Shown: positions 49,103-62,164, numbered from the stretch's first letter. The stretch: 64,000 bases of DNA from Cyprinodon diabolis (GCA_030533445.1 CM060072.1:19533767-19597766), one strand, 5' to 3'. The notes: generated by a model from the sequence alone, not told the origin. Translations and numbers: made by a program.

Positions 49103-50350
49103 CACTATATTGCCAAAAGTATTTGCTCACCCATCCAAATTATTGGAATCAGGTGTTCCAATCACTTCCATGGCCACAGGTGTATAAATTCAAGCACCTA
49201 GGCATGCAGACTGTTTTTACAAACATTTGTGAAAGAATGGGTCGCTCTCAGGAGCTCAGTGAATTCCAGCGTGGAACTGTGATAGGATGCCACCTGTGCA
49301 ACAAATCCAGTCGTGAAATTTCCTCGCTCCTAAATATTCCACAGTCAACTGTCAGCTGTATTATAAGAAAATGGAAGTGTTTGGGAACGACAGCAACTCA
49401 GCCACGAAGTGGTAGGCCACGTAAACTGACGGAGCGGGGTCAGCGGATGCTGAAGCGCATAGTGCGAAGAGGTCGCCAACTTTCTGCAGAGTCAATCACT
49501 ACAGACCTCCAAACTTCATGTGGCCTTCAGATTAGCTCAAGAACAGTGCGCAGAGAGCTTCATGGAATGGGTTTCCATGGTCGAGCAGCTGCATCCAAGC
49601 CATACATAACCAAGTGCAATGCAAAGCGTCGGATGCGGTGGTGTAAAGCACGCCGCCACTGGACTCTAGAGCAGTGGAGACGCGTTCTCTGGAGTGACGA
49701 ATCGCGCTTCTCCATCTGGCAATCTGATGGACGGGTCTGGGTTTGGCGGTTGCCAGGAGAACGGTACTTGTCTGACTGCATTGTGCCAAGTGTAAAGTTT
49801 GGTGGAGGGGGGATTATGGTGTGGGGTTGTTTTTCAGGAGCTGGGCTTGGCCCCTTAGTTCCAGTGAAAGGAACTCTGAATGCTTCAGCATACCAAGACA
49901 TTTTGGACAATTCCATGCTCCCAACTTTGTGGGAACAGTTTGGAGCTGGCCCCTTCCTCTTCCAACATGACTGTGCACCAGTGCACAAAGCAAGGTCCAT
50001 AAAGACATGGATGACAGAGTCTGGTGTGGATGAACTTGACTGGCCTGCACAGAGTCCTGACCTCAACCCGATAGAACACCTTTGGGATGAATTAGAGCGG
50101 AGACTGAGAGCCAGGCCTTCTCGTCCAACATCAGTGTGCGACCTCACAAATGCGCTTCTGGAAGAATGGTCAAAAATTCCCATAAACACACTCCTAAACC
50201 TTGTGGACAGCCTTCCCAGAAGAGTTGAAGCTGTTCTAGCTGCAAAGGGTGGACCGACGTCATATTGAACCCTATGGATTAGGAACGGGATGTCACTTAA
50301 GCTCATATGTGAGTCAAGGCAGGTGAGCAAATACTTTTGGCAATATAGTG
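49103..50350 (+). mobile_element. Tc1-like transposon, second family, apparently intact
   Basis: A 1248-bp element between TA dinucleotides (49101-49102 and 50351-50352). The ends are inverted repeats of about 29 bp beginning CACTATATTGCCAAAAGTAT; internal matches beyond this are not obvious, so the TIRs are short compared with the 202-bp TIRs of the element at 19799. It encodes an uninterrupted DD34E transposase. A decayed relative lies at 55726-56427. Confidence 0.93.
49237..50268 (+). CDS. Tc1-like transposase, DD34E, intact
   Basis: A complete 343-residue transposase starting at ATG 49237 ([10 protein letters not shown]), the position at which Tc1 homologues start; an in-frame open stretch reaches upstream to 49123 but lies in the TIR region. 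The N-terminal half has two helix-turn-helix regions ('[20 protein letters not shown]', '[10 protein letters not shown]') joined by a GRPRKL motif, a DNA minor-groove-binding linker common to Tc1/paired domains. Catalytic residues are D154 (WSDESRF), D245 (QHDCAPVH) and E280 (NPIEHLW), with 34 residues between the last two. The glycine-rich '[11 protein letters not shown]' and C-terminal 'AAKGGPTSY' are family hallmarks. No stop or frameshift was seen. Confidence 0.94.
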   Translation: MGRSQELSEFQRGTVIGCHLCNKSSREISSLLNIPQSTVSCIIRKWKCLGTTATQPRSGRPRKLTERGQRMLKRIVRRGRQLSAESITTDLQTSCGLQISSRTVRRELHGMGFHGRAAASKPYITKCNAKRRMRWCKARRHWTLEQWRRVLWSDESRFSIWQSDGRVWVWRLPGERYLSDCIVPSVKFGGGGIMVWGCFSGAGLGPLVPVKGTLNASAYQDILDNSMLPTLWEQFGAGPFLFQHDCAPVHKARSIKTWMTESGVDELDWPAQSPDLNPIEHLWDELERRLRARPSRPTSVCDLTNALLEEWSKIPINTLLNLVDSLPRRVEAVLAAKGGPTSY

Positions 50351-50668
50351 TATGTATTGACAATAAATGGTCTATATAAACAGGGAGTATTTATTAGAGG
50401 CTATAAAATAATTAAATATGAAAGCTATATACAGATCATACAGATAATTTAGAATATGGATTATACATATATTGGTGAGGTTATTATACAGGATAAATAA
50501 TGACAGATAATAGCAGATACAGGATTTACAGATTATTTAGAGCTATAGTTAAATAACTTTCTAAATTTGCGCAATGTCTCTTTAAAAAAAAAAACAACAA
50601 CAAAGTTTTATGTGACAAAACAAAGCAGTGGATGTTTGTTACATTTATTGAAAAAAAAAAAAAATAAT

Positions 50669-50781
<113 letters not shown>

Positions 50782-51520
50782 GTTTTTTAAGAGGTAAAAC
50801 ATAAAAAATGCAAGTTCTTAGAAACTATGGCATGCTGTTCAACCTCTTTTGATTCATTTAATTGTATACACTATGTGGATACCAAGAGTTCCTTCACACC
50901 ATGCATCAGAAGCAATGTTATGAATTATAATATCATAATTATGAGCTCCACCCTTCAAGAAATAAAATTAGGCAGGAGGTTGGGGTTAGGCTAGCAATTT
51001 TTCACTAAGTTACTATGAACTAAGAAGAACATCTATGATCAATAAGAAATTGTTAATTTGTAGTACTGTAAAACAGACACAGTCATTCAGCTGCTTTCTA
51101 TTACATCAGTTGTTCTTGCCCTTTTCTCATTTAAGGAATTATGTACAACATGGTCTACCTTTCTGCAGCTTATGCTTGCACTTTTGTTGCAGCATAATGC
51201 CACTATAACAATGTTATGTTCCAATCCAATTACAATAGGAAGGCAAACTAGTTTAGGTGCTCTTTTGTACTACAGCAAGGGAAATTACATGGATCTTGAT
51301 GCTGTTTAAGTGTGGATGAGCTTGTAGAAGTGTACTAGTGAAATCACTCACTGTAAGGCTGTCAACCTTGAGTGTGCATCCAATATAATTATGTCAAAGC
51401 AGAAGGCTGCCCCTCACCAGTCAGTATTTAAAACCTTGACCAGATTGTCTCTGAATTCCTGCATTTTCTTCCAAGGACTCGAGTTTTCAAGCAAATTGTA
51501 TATGTGTGTGTGGCGTTGTT

Positions 51521-51548
51521 GGGGGTTGGGATGAGGGTGGGGGTGGGG
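51521..51548 (+). other. G-quadruplex-forming motif
   Basis: Runs GGGGG, GGG, GGG, GGGGG and GGGG are separated by loops of 1-4 bases, which satisfies the usual intramolecular quadruplex pattern. Confidence 0.7.
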
Positions 51549-53535
51549 TTAAAGAGTGTACAAGAGAAGAAAAGCACATCCTAAGACAGCTCTCCATCAC
51601 TTCAAAATAGCCCCTGCAGTTTCTCAGGTCTGTCATCCATTAAGACTCTGATTATTGTAGGAAGCCAAGGGTACATTGTGTACTGAAACCCTTCTGCAAA
51701 GAATAGAAGGTTCATCCCCAACATCTTTGCAGCTTCAACTGCTTTCTGATTCATTTTATTTATTAATTTATCTCATTAGATTGTGTGATGGTTGGCTAGA
51801 TTCCCACAATATTTAATCTTGTGCTCTAAAGGCTATTTGTTAAAGAGATAAATACGTCTGTGATAATGTTTATGTCCATTAACCATCCCTTGAGATGGGA
51901 TTCTGTGATGCATTTATTAGAGTTCAGAGACAGACCTAAATTATCCAAAAAGAAATTCACTTCAGCAGCTATCATCCTTAAGAATTTTTTTTACACAAAT
52001 GAAACAAATATTTAATGTGTTTTGGTTATTATCTCTGATCTGTGTTTTGTTCTTATTTGAAATAACACATCCTTTCTTATTCATGCATTACTATTAAATT
52101 GGTTCTGTTTACCTGTCAACACAGAGGTTCATGGTTTGTTTTCTGATACACTGAAACAGACCTTTTAATGCCAGTTGTTAGGTTTAATTCTTTTTAGGTT
52201 TTATTTACGAAAAAAAATGTTGCAGTGGTTCTCGGAGGTAAGAAGAACAGTATCTTATGAAAAAACTCGCTACAGAAAATTATACTTTACCCTTGTATTC
52301 TAGAGTCATGTCCTATGAAATAATGAAACCAAGATGAAGTGTCTAATTTAAGCAAAAAGAGGGAAACTTGCAGGTTTCTCCAGCTATGAATATTTTGATA
52401 TGAGAGCCTTTTTGTTGAAGCTATTCTGCTGCAAAATGGGACTGATAGACTAAAAATAAGTTGTGTATAAATTAAAAATGATAATATTTTAGTGAAGACT
52501 ACTATTTTTTTCCCGTTTTTTTGGTCTGAGATGTATATGTGTTTACAAATGACTCACTAAGTTTTTACTACTTTTTTATGTTGTGGGTAGACGCACAGTA
52601 GTTCTGAAGAGTTGGGGGGGGGGGGGGTAATTTGTGATGTTTAAAAAAAACAAAAACAATTTATCTTGATCCTAGAATGTAACTGTTTGTTTTGTTTTAA
52701 AAAAAAGAGAGAGCTCAAATTAAAAAAAAAGGATTATATGAGGAGATATTGAAGCAAAATCAAAATGCATCACCCTGAAATATAAGGCTTGTGTAAAGAG
52801 TGATTTTGCAAATTGATTCATAATCTTAAGGTGAATCTATTTGTATTTTGGTGTCCCAATCACAAGTACCGGATTTCAGCCCATTGAAAAATTGAGGGAG
52901 GTCAGGCACACCTCGAATATTCAGTTCACCCATTAGAAAAAGATACGAAACAAAAGAGCTGTCTTAAGTTCAGGAAGTAATGGAGTTGTGCATAGAGCAC
53001 ATTGGCAAGTTAACAGCGGACAATTATGAGCAGTTTATGAAAAAAAAGCTGAAAATGTTTTAGGTATGTCATAGATTTAAAAGAAATTCTTATCAAGTAA
53101 ACTTAAACTTATAACAATACCTAAAGCAATATTTAATCTTTAAGATTAAGATTTCACTATTATTAAGATATTTATTCCAATTTGTTTATCTCAATTTAGG
53201 TTTACTTTTAGAGATGTAATCACCTGCCTTCAGAGATGTACAGCTACTTATCAGAACATTTTTATATAGTAATTTGAATCTGCATGTAAAGGTACCTACA
53301 TTATAAACTGTGAAAGAGAAGCCCAGTTATTTTTAGATGTATGATCAAAACGGTTGGGGGTCAGAAGGAAAGGTAAGCACCGAGAATCGTGACTGAGATT
53401 AGAGCTCAGTAGCTGATCAGAGCAGGCTGAGCCTCTGAAAAAGGATAATCAGGCAGGATCAGAAAAACGCTAAAGAGAGTCAGGATAGACTCTGGACCTA
53501 AAGCGGAAACACTGAATCATATCAAAAAATATTAG

Positions 53536-53569
53536 TTATATATATATGTATATATATATATATATATAT
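53536..53569. repeat. (TA)n microsatellite, imperfect
   Basis: TATATATATGTATATATA run of about 34 bp. Confidence 0.9.
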
Positions 53570-54540
53570 TAGCTGGGCATTAACTGAAATTTGTAGCCTA
53601 CACTTCTGCAATCAGGTAAGTATTACAAGTAAGATATAAGTAGTTTTGTTATTTATTTGTTAAATACATAAATAGTTGCATTTTTTATGATAAGGCAGAG
53701 CCTTCTTTTTTAACCTTTCACAGGTGTTGGTGCGGTAAAGGAGCTTTTGCGTTCAGTCTAATAAACCGAGCTGTAACCATGACATTAATTTTAAACAACA
53801 GTGTAAAAATAATGTAGTTAAACAGGAGAAAACCATATGCTTTATGGTTCTGCTTTATGTGCACAGGAGATATTCTCAGAGAGGCAACATGTCAACCTTC
53901 TGCAATGACTGGCTGCTGTTTTCATGCCAGGAGGTGCAGGGGAATTAGTGCCAGATCGATTAGAGCAAAACACAGATGGTAGTCCATCATCACCAAACCG
54001 CACTGAGCTCTGGATGACAGAGTGATCCATACATTTTCAGGAAATTCAAAAACATTTTCCATTGTACAACATGATTAAAAACAAACATTAAAAACCAATT
54101 TATTATCTTGACATTTTCTGATCTATTTTTGGATTTCTCATAAACCTTTTAGAACCCTACTTGTTTTTTCCCTGCAAACCAACACTGACAGTGCACTGGA
54201 AAAGGATTTTGTACTCATATATTTTTTCCCATTTTCTTTTCTTTCTTTGTCACACTTAAATCATTCTAATTATCCAACACATTTGAATATCAGACCAAGA
54301 TAACTTCGATACAAAAAGAAGTTTTGACATGACATTATGTATTATTATTTATTGATTATTGATTTATCTTTATTTTATTGATTTATTTATTATTGACTTT
54401 ATTGATTATTTATCAAGAGGAAGATAATGCTATTCAAACCAAAGTCCTATGTGAAAATACAGTGTGAAATTCAATATTGGTGTGCGATTACTACAGATAA
54501 ATAGAATATAACTGACTATATAAATGTGGCTAACAGACTT

Positions 54541-55290
54541 TGTAAAGCCAAAATAATGCGATTCTACACACCTGACGGCTCCGTCCCCAGCCTCCATCAG
54601 ATTCACCTGCTCTCCTGACTATATAACAAGCTCTCAAACCAGTCACTAGTGCCAGATTTTTATAAGCCATTGGTCAGTTTTATCCAGCATTTTGTCTGTC
54701 TACCTGCTTGCCTGATTCTCTTAGTCTGAATGAACCCTATCGGACCTGTCTTAGTTTTTTTTTTTGCTTTTTTCTGACCTGTTTTCTGTGCCCTGACCTC
54801 GCTCTTGGATTTTCCCTTGGATTGCCTCTGGATCGCAGATCACCTGGCTTTGACTTTGGACTGGCTCTAGGACCCCAAACTCTGTTTTTTCCCCTTTCTG
54901 CCTATGTCTGCTCTTATTGATCTGACCCTGTCCATTCCCCTTGAACAACCATTAACAGTCAAATAGGGTTTCCCCCAAACCTACCTGGACTGATTCAGAA
55001 ATCCTTAAAGGCTCACCAGTGATGTCACACGCCGACCAGCTTCTTCAGAAACTATCAAAGTTTTTCGACAAAGTGTTTGAGGACAGTCTTTGGTTTGTGA
55101 GCCAAAATTCTAAACTAGAAACCTTTCCCTGTTTCTGTCTGGTCACTCAACTTTCCAATCTACTTCCAGAAGTTCTGGTGGCTATCTCTGCTGAATCCCT
55201 CCTGACCTGACCTGATAAACTGTTTAAATGTCTGTAATTGTTCTGGTTATATGCAGTACTGGGTCTTCCGTTTTCTGGTCATTACAACAC
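54541..55290 (+). mobile_element. Probable degraded solo LTR
   Basis: A TATATAACAAG box at about 54620 is followed by ACCAGTCACTAGTGCCAGATT, paralleling the LTR at 19446 (TATTTAACCAG...ACCAGTCATCAGCGGCAGATT). The CCTGATTCTCTTAGTCTG body is of the same style, and it probably ends near 'CATTACAACA' (about 55290). No target duplication was found and the boundaries are approximate. Confidence 0.5.
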
Positions 55291-55725
55291 ACAAAAAGAT
55301 TGGAGATAGAGTTAGACCAATATATTGCTTACATTGACATTGGCCAATAAATGCAGGTGTTTACAGATTAATTTGTGCATAAAGCAGTCATGCTGTAAGA
55401 TAAAAATAACTCAAGAGTAATAAAATAAATATATTGCCTGTTTGGTAGCAGTTACCACAAGCCGTAGCTACTTTTACATAACATAAGAAATGGAATAAAC
55501 TGTTAGTTGGACAAAAAATGTGTCAAGAATTTCAGCTGGAATATTCTAATTGGTTTCTTTAGATTCAGAATAATATTCAAAGTTATGCTAATTCCTTTTC
55601 TAATCAGCATGTATGTAATAGGTTTTTAGGATCATTATTCTGTGCTCAATGCAGATGTGCACCCTGTGTTGATGTATTTCTGGTGTGAGTGACTAGATGC
55701 TATGTCAGAATATTACTATTGGTAT
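55291..55725. other. Spacer, nothing seen
   Basis: No supported feature. Confidence 0.4.
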
Positions 55726-56427
55726 GATAGACATGTAGACTGTTGTTACAAACATCTATAAATTAATTGGTCACTCTCAGGAGGTTGGTGAATTCCAGCT
55801 TGAAACAGTTATAAGATGCCACGTAGGCAACAAATCCAGTTGTGAAATTTCCTCTCTTCCAAATGCTCCCCAGTCAACTGTTGAAAATGGAAATTTTTTG
55901 GAAACAGCAGCTCTGCCAACTTTTTGCAGACCAATCACTACACACCTCCAAACTTTATATGGCCTTTAGATTAGCTCAACAACAATGTGCAGAGATCTTC
56001 ATGGAATGGGTTTTTCATGAGCTGGACTTGACCTCTTAGTTCCAGTGAAAGGAAACCTGAATTTTACTTTGCTACCATGCTCCAAAGTTTGTTGGAACAG
56101 TTTGGAGCTGGCAACTTCCTCTTCCAACTATGCACCAGAGCAAGATCCTTTGGCATGGTTCCGGCTGAGCAGAGTTCAGGGAAACTCTGCACCGAGCTTA
56201 ACATCTTCAATAAAATCCGTCAAATTTTTCATCTGTGTCTCTCTGTTTGGACTTCTGCATTTTGGGTCAGACCTTTAATTAAATCATGACATAGTCATGA
56301 TGAAAGAAAAGCGACTGAGCCCTTAACCAAGCCATAACAAAAATGGCACCACAAGGATTAGGAATGGACTGTCACTTAAGCTCATACGAGTCAAGGAAAG
56401 TGAGCCATTACTTTTGGCAATGCAGTG
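55726..56427 (+). pseudogene. Decayed Tc1-like element, same family as 49103 copy
   Basis: Blocks collinear with the intact element are recognisable: 'AGACTGTTGTTACAAACATC', 'TCTCAGGAGGTTGGTGAATT', 'TTCATGGAATGGGTTT', 'CAGTTTGGAGCTGGCAACTT', and a right end 'GTCACTTAAGCTCATA...ACTTTTGGCAATGCAGTGG'. Large internal deletions remove most of the catalytic domain, many substitutions break the frame, and the left TIR cannot be recognised. Between the core and the right end lies foreign LTR-like sequence (56150-56289). Confidence 0.82.
56150..56289 (+). mobile_element. LTR 3' fragment inside the Tc1 remnant
   Basis: AATAAAATCC followed by 'GGACTTCTGCATTTTGGGTC' and ending AAATCATGACA is the form of a gypsy LTR 3' end, compared with the LTRs at 4401 and 12811. 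It has no counterpart in the intact Tc1 element. The 5' boundary is uncertain. Confidence 0.5.
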
Positions 56428-56760
56428 GTCTTTTACATGACAAATTTTTTGCCTAATCTACCATATTTTTCTGATTACCGGTACTTGTGTCCATATAAAG
56501 GGTATAAGACAACTAATTCATTTTCTTTATCCGAATACATTCAAATCCAGTTGTGTGCATCTAAGCATACCTAATAATGACACAAGCAACTGTTTGTTGG
56601 TTTGTACTTTGGTTTTCTGACTTCAATATATAATGCCAAAATGTTTCATATAATAAGAAATGATAATCAAGATTTCTTGTTATATATTTGATTGTTTAAT
56701 GTTGTGTAATTATCATATTTTAATGTAAGTTTGTAATCCAATTGTGTTGGTTTTACACAT
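56428..56760. other. AT-rich spacer, nothing seen
   Basis: No supported feature. Confidence 0.4.
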
Positions 56761-57030
56761 TTCTGTTACATAACCTATCCATATTCTACCACTTGGCCAT
56801 CATGGTCACCAGGGGCTGGTGCCAATGTCAAGCAGTCTTGGGCTGAAAGGCAGGGTACACCCTGAACTGATCCATTTGAGGGCAACACGGACACACACAA
56901 CCATGCACTCGAACATACTCACACCTATCACCAAGTTAGATTCCCCAGTTAACGTAGTAGTCATGTTTATGTACTGTGGGAGGAAGCTGGAGTACGCAGA
57001 TAGGTACCCAGAAGGTCACACCCACGTGTT
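56761..57030 (-). repeat. SINE-like fish repeat, minus strand
   Basis: The reverse complement reads 'CTCCCACAGTACATAAACAT', 'GTGTGAGTATGTTCGAGTGC' and 'CAGGGTGTACCCTGCCTTTC', ending 'GAATATGGATAGG'. This is collinear with the plus-strand element at 61915-62157. No flanking duplication identified. Confidence 0.65.
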
Positions 57031-57347
57031 TCTTGGTGCAAGGCGACAGTGCTTAAAACTGTTTTACTATCCAGTCCTCTGTTTCCTCATCATTCTGTCA
57101 ATGTTGACAAATTGTGTTGTTTCAGGATTAAAACATGTTCAGGGAAGCAACATGAGAAAAAACACAATAACATAATTTTTCTTACAGCCCAACCATTATT
57201 TCAGTGCAGAAATTTTTTTCCTTATTTAATTTTTTTGTATTAAAATGTAAATCATCACCTAGAAACTGCTTTTTATTTTAACTTAGATTATCATGGTGTG
57301 ATGATAAAATGTGATTGATTTCCAAACACAAGATATTCTGCTATAGG

Positions 57348-57815
57348 TGTCATGGGGTTTCTTTTGTTTGTTTTCTAATTATTTCTCGGTTGTTGTTTTT
57401 TAGGTCATTCTGTCTTTGGTTTAAATGATGTAAGATTAATTGTTTAATTTAGTTTAGTATGAAATGTTATTTTTGTGAAGTGTAGTTCATTCTCCTTTTT
57501 TCTTTCATCCCACTTTGTGTTTTCTATGGTAACTAGTATAACTGCCTCAGCCTCCCTGCTCTCACTCAGCCAAAGCTTTTCTATATATCCACTCAATGAA
57601 CTCACCTGATTCCAATGCATTTATCCACCCTTGCCTCAGTATTTGAGCTCCTTGTTTTCCTTTTGATGATGGCTGGATTCATCACCTGTATTCTCTCTAT
57701 GTAAATGCCATTTTCTCTTTTTGCCACAAACATAAGTTGAATTTTTTCAATATAAAATCCAATTTTAACCCTATGTTTCTATGGTTTTACTTGAATTTGA
57801 ACACATTGCATGACA
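57348..57815 (+). mobile_element. Probable solo LTR
   Basis: Begins TGTCATGGGGTTTC and ends CATTGCATGACA, with pyrimidine-rich interior and 'TTTCTATATATCCACTC' as a TATA-like region, resembling the other gypsy-type LTRs in the window. No matching target duplication was found (left flank ATAGG, right flank AAAAA). Confidence 0.5.
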
Positions 57816-60800
57816 AAAAAGGAACTACATTGAATGAACATAAGGCATACAAATACAAGCCAATGTTGCTATAGGACTGTATATTTTTTCTATCAAATAA
57901 AATTGAGTAAGTCATACAAACCGTTCCATGTTATGTACATTCTAAATTATACTTAAGCTCCTCACACCTAAAGGAAATTGTAAGTCAAGCTTCATCAAAT
58001 CTGTACAGATCAAACAATTCCTCTCTCTTCTCTTCTCTTCTCTTTATTTCCAAATATAATACTGATATTCATGTTGTGTGAGAAGTGTTTACCCCTTTTC
58101 TTGCTAATTCTTAGTTCAGGGTTCAGTGAAGTTCAATCAATTGAAGATTGGTTCACTGGACTCCATGTGTGGGTAAATTAAAAAATGTCCTATAATACAA
58201 GACTCTGATTTATGGATACATTTTTTTTAATCTTTCTAAGCCACTGAATACAGTTTTATCTTCTACCTTGATTTCTGAAGGAACGTTATTGATTAGCGGT
58301 TTGATATGCTGAACACATTAGATTAGCATAAACAAAAGGGATGCATTTTAAGAAGATGTTTTTCATTTAAACAACAGAAAATATAATCAAAACTCTTTTG
58401 ATTTTTTATCACATAAAAGAACAACTTTAATGCCAAATACTTTTTATTTGCTGAACTTTTTGAGGTACAGTATGTAAAGTATACATAAATAGAGCTGATT
58501 TATCCTTTGGAGGAAGTCAACCTGCCTATTGAGCAGCTGAGAGTGGTAATAAACAAGTGATGTTTAGTTCTGCTTTATATCTTTAACAAAATGCTAACAT
58601 TTTCCACTCCACATATTTTGCCTTACAGATAACTTAGAGGTGGTAGATCTAGCAGGCCTAGTGTTAGATCACTATGCCTGTTTGCCGTCTGTTTCTCCAA
58701 GAATGGAAGCTTTGGCTGATTAGTTATAAAAATTACAAATAATGCAACATTTCCTCTAAACCAGACGAGGCAAATTTCATCAATGCATTTCCTCTTGATT
58801 TGGTTACATGACCAGAAACACAGGGCATATGAAAAACACAAAAACAAAACAAAACTGCCTTTTATGATGAACCATAATCAAAAACCCAAACAGGCAATTA
58901 GTGAATGTCTCAGAAAACAGATAATAAATTAAGGCAGACCAAAATATGTAACAGACTTATAAATTTAGAAGGGATCAATCACATTGATAGTCGCTAATTA
59001 GACCATAGGATCCCTGAGCCCCTGGCTCTGTCCACTACTCAGAAAAATGTTTGGGTCATTGCTGTGTGAAGATGGAAACATGTCCCTATAAGCCGTTTTG
59101 CTCACATGTCTCAAGGTATGATCTTAATTGCCTGCTTATTTGATGTTTTATGAGAACACAACATGGGTTCGGTAATTCAAAACTTATTACTTTCCATTTA
59201 AAAGAAAATGTTCTCAAACATTTGATAGGTGTAATATCTAAGGGACGGGACTGAAAATAGAAAAATCAAAGGAGAAAAACAATAAATTTATGGGGTTAAG
59301 TACTTAAAAAGACTACGTGTGGGGATGAATCTAATACTTTTAATGGGCAAGTTTGAAATATGGACATAAACAAACACCTCCCCCCGACACCACGAAAAAA
59401 AACCTACTTTTTTAAGTTTTCTTTAAAACAACAATAAGAATGCAATAGGTGTAACTGCATTGTTAGGATCATAATCCTACATGATTTTGTTTTCTGAATG
59501 TTCTCAGTAAAGCCAGAATATTAGAGTGTTACAGCTATTTTGTTTTGTTCATTTTTGAAACACATTCTTGAAAACCATGCTTTAAGAGTTCATTTAGTTG
59601 TTGGAGGATACAAGCCCTTTGGAGCATTAATCATAACTCTTAGAAAGCTTTTAAAATTATTAAAACAGGTATACTTTCTCATACTTAAAATGACTAAAAG
59701 AACTGTGGGTGCATTTCTAATGGAATTTATTCTTTTAATACAAATCAAAATTCAGTTTAATGCTCTAGTTATGGTGGGCGGCAGAGATCCCACAACCCAA
59801 GGGCTTATGCACACCTTCCTACACTATAGAAACATTTTACAGCTACAGCTTCAAAATACCAACAAACACTCCTAGAGCTGCCACTAATGCACATCCCAGA
59901 CTAATTGTGGTGCTGACTCTTGGCAGAGATGTTGATGTTCCCTCTAAATATAGAGGTCCTGGCTATGTATGAAAAAGGGAGTTTAACGACAGCAGAAGAG
60001 GACTGAGCTGTAATCATAAATACTCTAATTAATGCTTTAGGCTTTGTCTTTTGAAGGAAGAAGAACTAGATGCAGTGATCATGCTTGGGCACAAATAAAC
60101 ACAAATATATGTTTCATTTTGGGGGGATGCTTTTAAGCAAATAGGTTTGAGGCCCAGTGTCTTCATAGATATCTCGACCAGAGGGAGTTTAGAGTCTAAA
60201 AGGTTGAGATTATTAATAATCAATTCATAAATTGCAACTGTCTCATATAATGTAATCTGCATTGATTTTGCAAATTGTTGTTACTCATGGTAACCTTTGG
60301 AGAATGTGAGGAGGAGGAGGGCGCCAGTTAAGGTCCCTTAATTTTTTATGCAGTGACGGATTTCTCTGAGAGGCTGCTTCAGCTGTGAGCAGAGCAGAGC
60401 ATTTTGTGCTGCTCTCTGAAGAAGGATAAAGGGGGGAGAAAGAAGGTAAACTGGGAGCTGGATTCTGAAGATAAAATGAGACAAAGGAGGAGAGATTGGT
60501 TCTATATCTGGAATTCACTTAGTAGTATGCCAGCAGGGATAGTTCTCAACTGATGAATGACAAGTAAAGGCGCAGGTGCTAAAACGGCACAGCAGTGTTT
60601 AAAAAGACTAGAAGCTGTGAAATAAAACAAGATACTTACATGCACTGTATGACAGAAGCATGAGAAAAATGTATTGCTAATATTAATTCACATCAAATTT
60701 CAGGTCAGGGATCATATTTAGAAACCCTTAAATTACAGACTACAAAGAAAATCTGATAATTATTTCCGCTTAAACAGGGTTTTTAGAGATTCATAGATTG

Positions 60801-61538
60801 AAACTTACCCTGATGTAAAAACATAATCCCACCCAGACAATATGTGAAAAGTTATACTATTTGGTCAGTGCCAAGAGATCTTGAGGGGCAGTTTAAATAT
60901 GGGGGTACAGCTGAGAGGTTTAAGCTTGGATGTGGCCAGCACAAGGAAAAGTGTTGTAGTAGCTACCCCAATTTACCATAGTAAGGCATGTGAGCAGAAT
61001 GACGCTGGTACTTATACAACAGCTGGGTCTTCTGAAGTGGTGAATATCTCACCTTGCTCTTTACTGTGGATGGAGCTTTTGTGAGAACCAGTGGGCCAGA
61101 GCCTTATGAGTTGGTCCTGATGATTATATAAGCATGTACCATGACAAAATTATGTGTCCTTTGAAGCAAAAAGATTTAACACACATTTGCAATAGTCACT
61201 AACCATAAAAAGAAAGAAGTACAATGACATTAGAACAAATTTTAAAGAAAAAAACAAGATTATATTAAAACTAAATTTCCTAATAACATTAAAATAACAC
61301 CCTTAGGTCCAGTTTATAAAGTTTACTTACAAGAGTGTACTCTCATTCTGTATACTATACTTCCAAATCAGCTTTGAACTCTTGCAGAGCATAATTGAGG
61401 TTGTGACCAACAGAACCACATAATTTGCAAAAAGCAAAGGTTAGACCATGGGATTTCCAAGCCACACACTCTCCTTTTCTAGGGTCATCCTGCACATGAA
61501 ATATCCAAACATTGTTGCAACAAGGGGCCACTCTGTTT
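57816..61538. other. Unique AT-rich sequence, no gene seen
   Basis: Contains a short (TCTTC)n run at 58021-58045. Open frames at 59540-59875 and 60285-60518 have no recognisable content. Confidence 0.45.
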
Positions 61539-61846
61539 CTAGACGCTGCTGCTGCTGAACTCCCTGCTGAAACCATAGTCTCTGGACCCAACCGGTTCCC
61601 CCCCTCTCAAAGGATCTGCCAGAACCTCTCCAAGGTACAGACTAAATTAACACACTCGACAAGCCATCAAACTGCCTGGCTAATCAAACTACCCATCTCT
61701 GCAGATATCAGTGATTCCAGTCCCGGACCTGTACCAGAACCTGTTTATATTTCTCTGTGTGTACCTTTAATAAACTGTTGAACTTTTACCCCTGACTCCG
61801 TGGTGTGTTCTGCATGTGGGTTTAATTCCTAAAACCAACCATGACA
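61539..61846 (+). repeat. 5'-truncated LTR of the sushi-type family
   Basis: Closely parallels the 3' part of the LTRs at 36219 and 42660: 'GACGCTGCTGCTGCTGA', 'GTCTCTGGACCCAA', 'GTGATTCCAGTCCCGGACC', 'AATAAACTGTTGAACTTTTA', 'TGTTCTGCATGTGGGTTTAA', ending CATGACA. It is more diverged than those two LTRs are from each other. The first half of the LTR is absent. Confidence 0.85.
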
Positions 61847-61914
61847 ATGAAAGCATCAATTTCTTTACTGCATATCATTTACAATGTAGTGATTTTTTTC
61901 TCTCTCTGAAACTG

Positions 61915-62157
61915 TTGGGGCTGCACAGTGGAAAAGTGGGTACTCTGGCTTTTTCCCACAGTCCAATAAACATGGCTGTGTGGTTAATTGGCTTCAGTAA
62001 ATTGTCCTTAAGTGTGAGTGTCTGTGCCTCTTTGTGTGACTCTTTTAGACCTGCGACAGACTGGCAACCTGCATCCTGCCTCTCGCCCATAGACTGCTGG
62101 AGATAGGTACACTGGCCCCACTGACCCTGACAAAGAAGTGGGGAAAAATGGATGGAT
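61915..62157 (+). mobile_element. SINE-like non-LTR insertion with target duplication
   Basis: Begins TTGGGGCTGCACAGTGG and ends AAAAATGGATGGAT. An 8-bp direct repeat TGAAACTG flanks it (61907-61914 and 62157-62164; the first T may belong to the tail). The interior 'CCCACAGTCCAATAAACATG', 'GACAGACTGGCAACCTG' and 'CCTCTCGCCCATAGACTGC' is a widespread fish repeat. The (GGAT) tail also ends the LINE at 32711-33734, consistent with mobilisation by that LINE type. Confidence 0.75.
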
Positions 62158-62164
62158 GAAACTG

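Noticed and set aside
49560..50363. 267-residue minus-strand open frame opposite the second Tc1 transposase
   Set aside because: Antisense shadow of the DD34E ORF.
57348..57815. Solo LTR with confirmed target duplication
   Set aside because: Termini are TG...CA but flanks do not match, so the duplication claim was dropped and confidence lowered.
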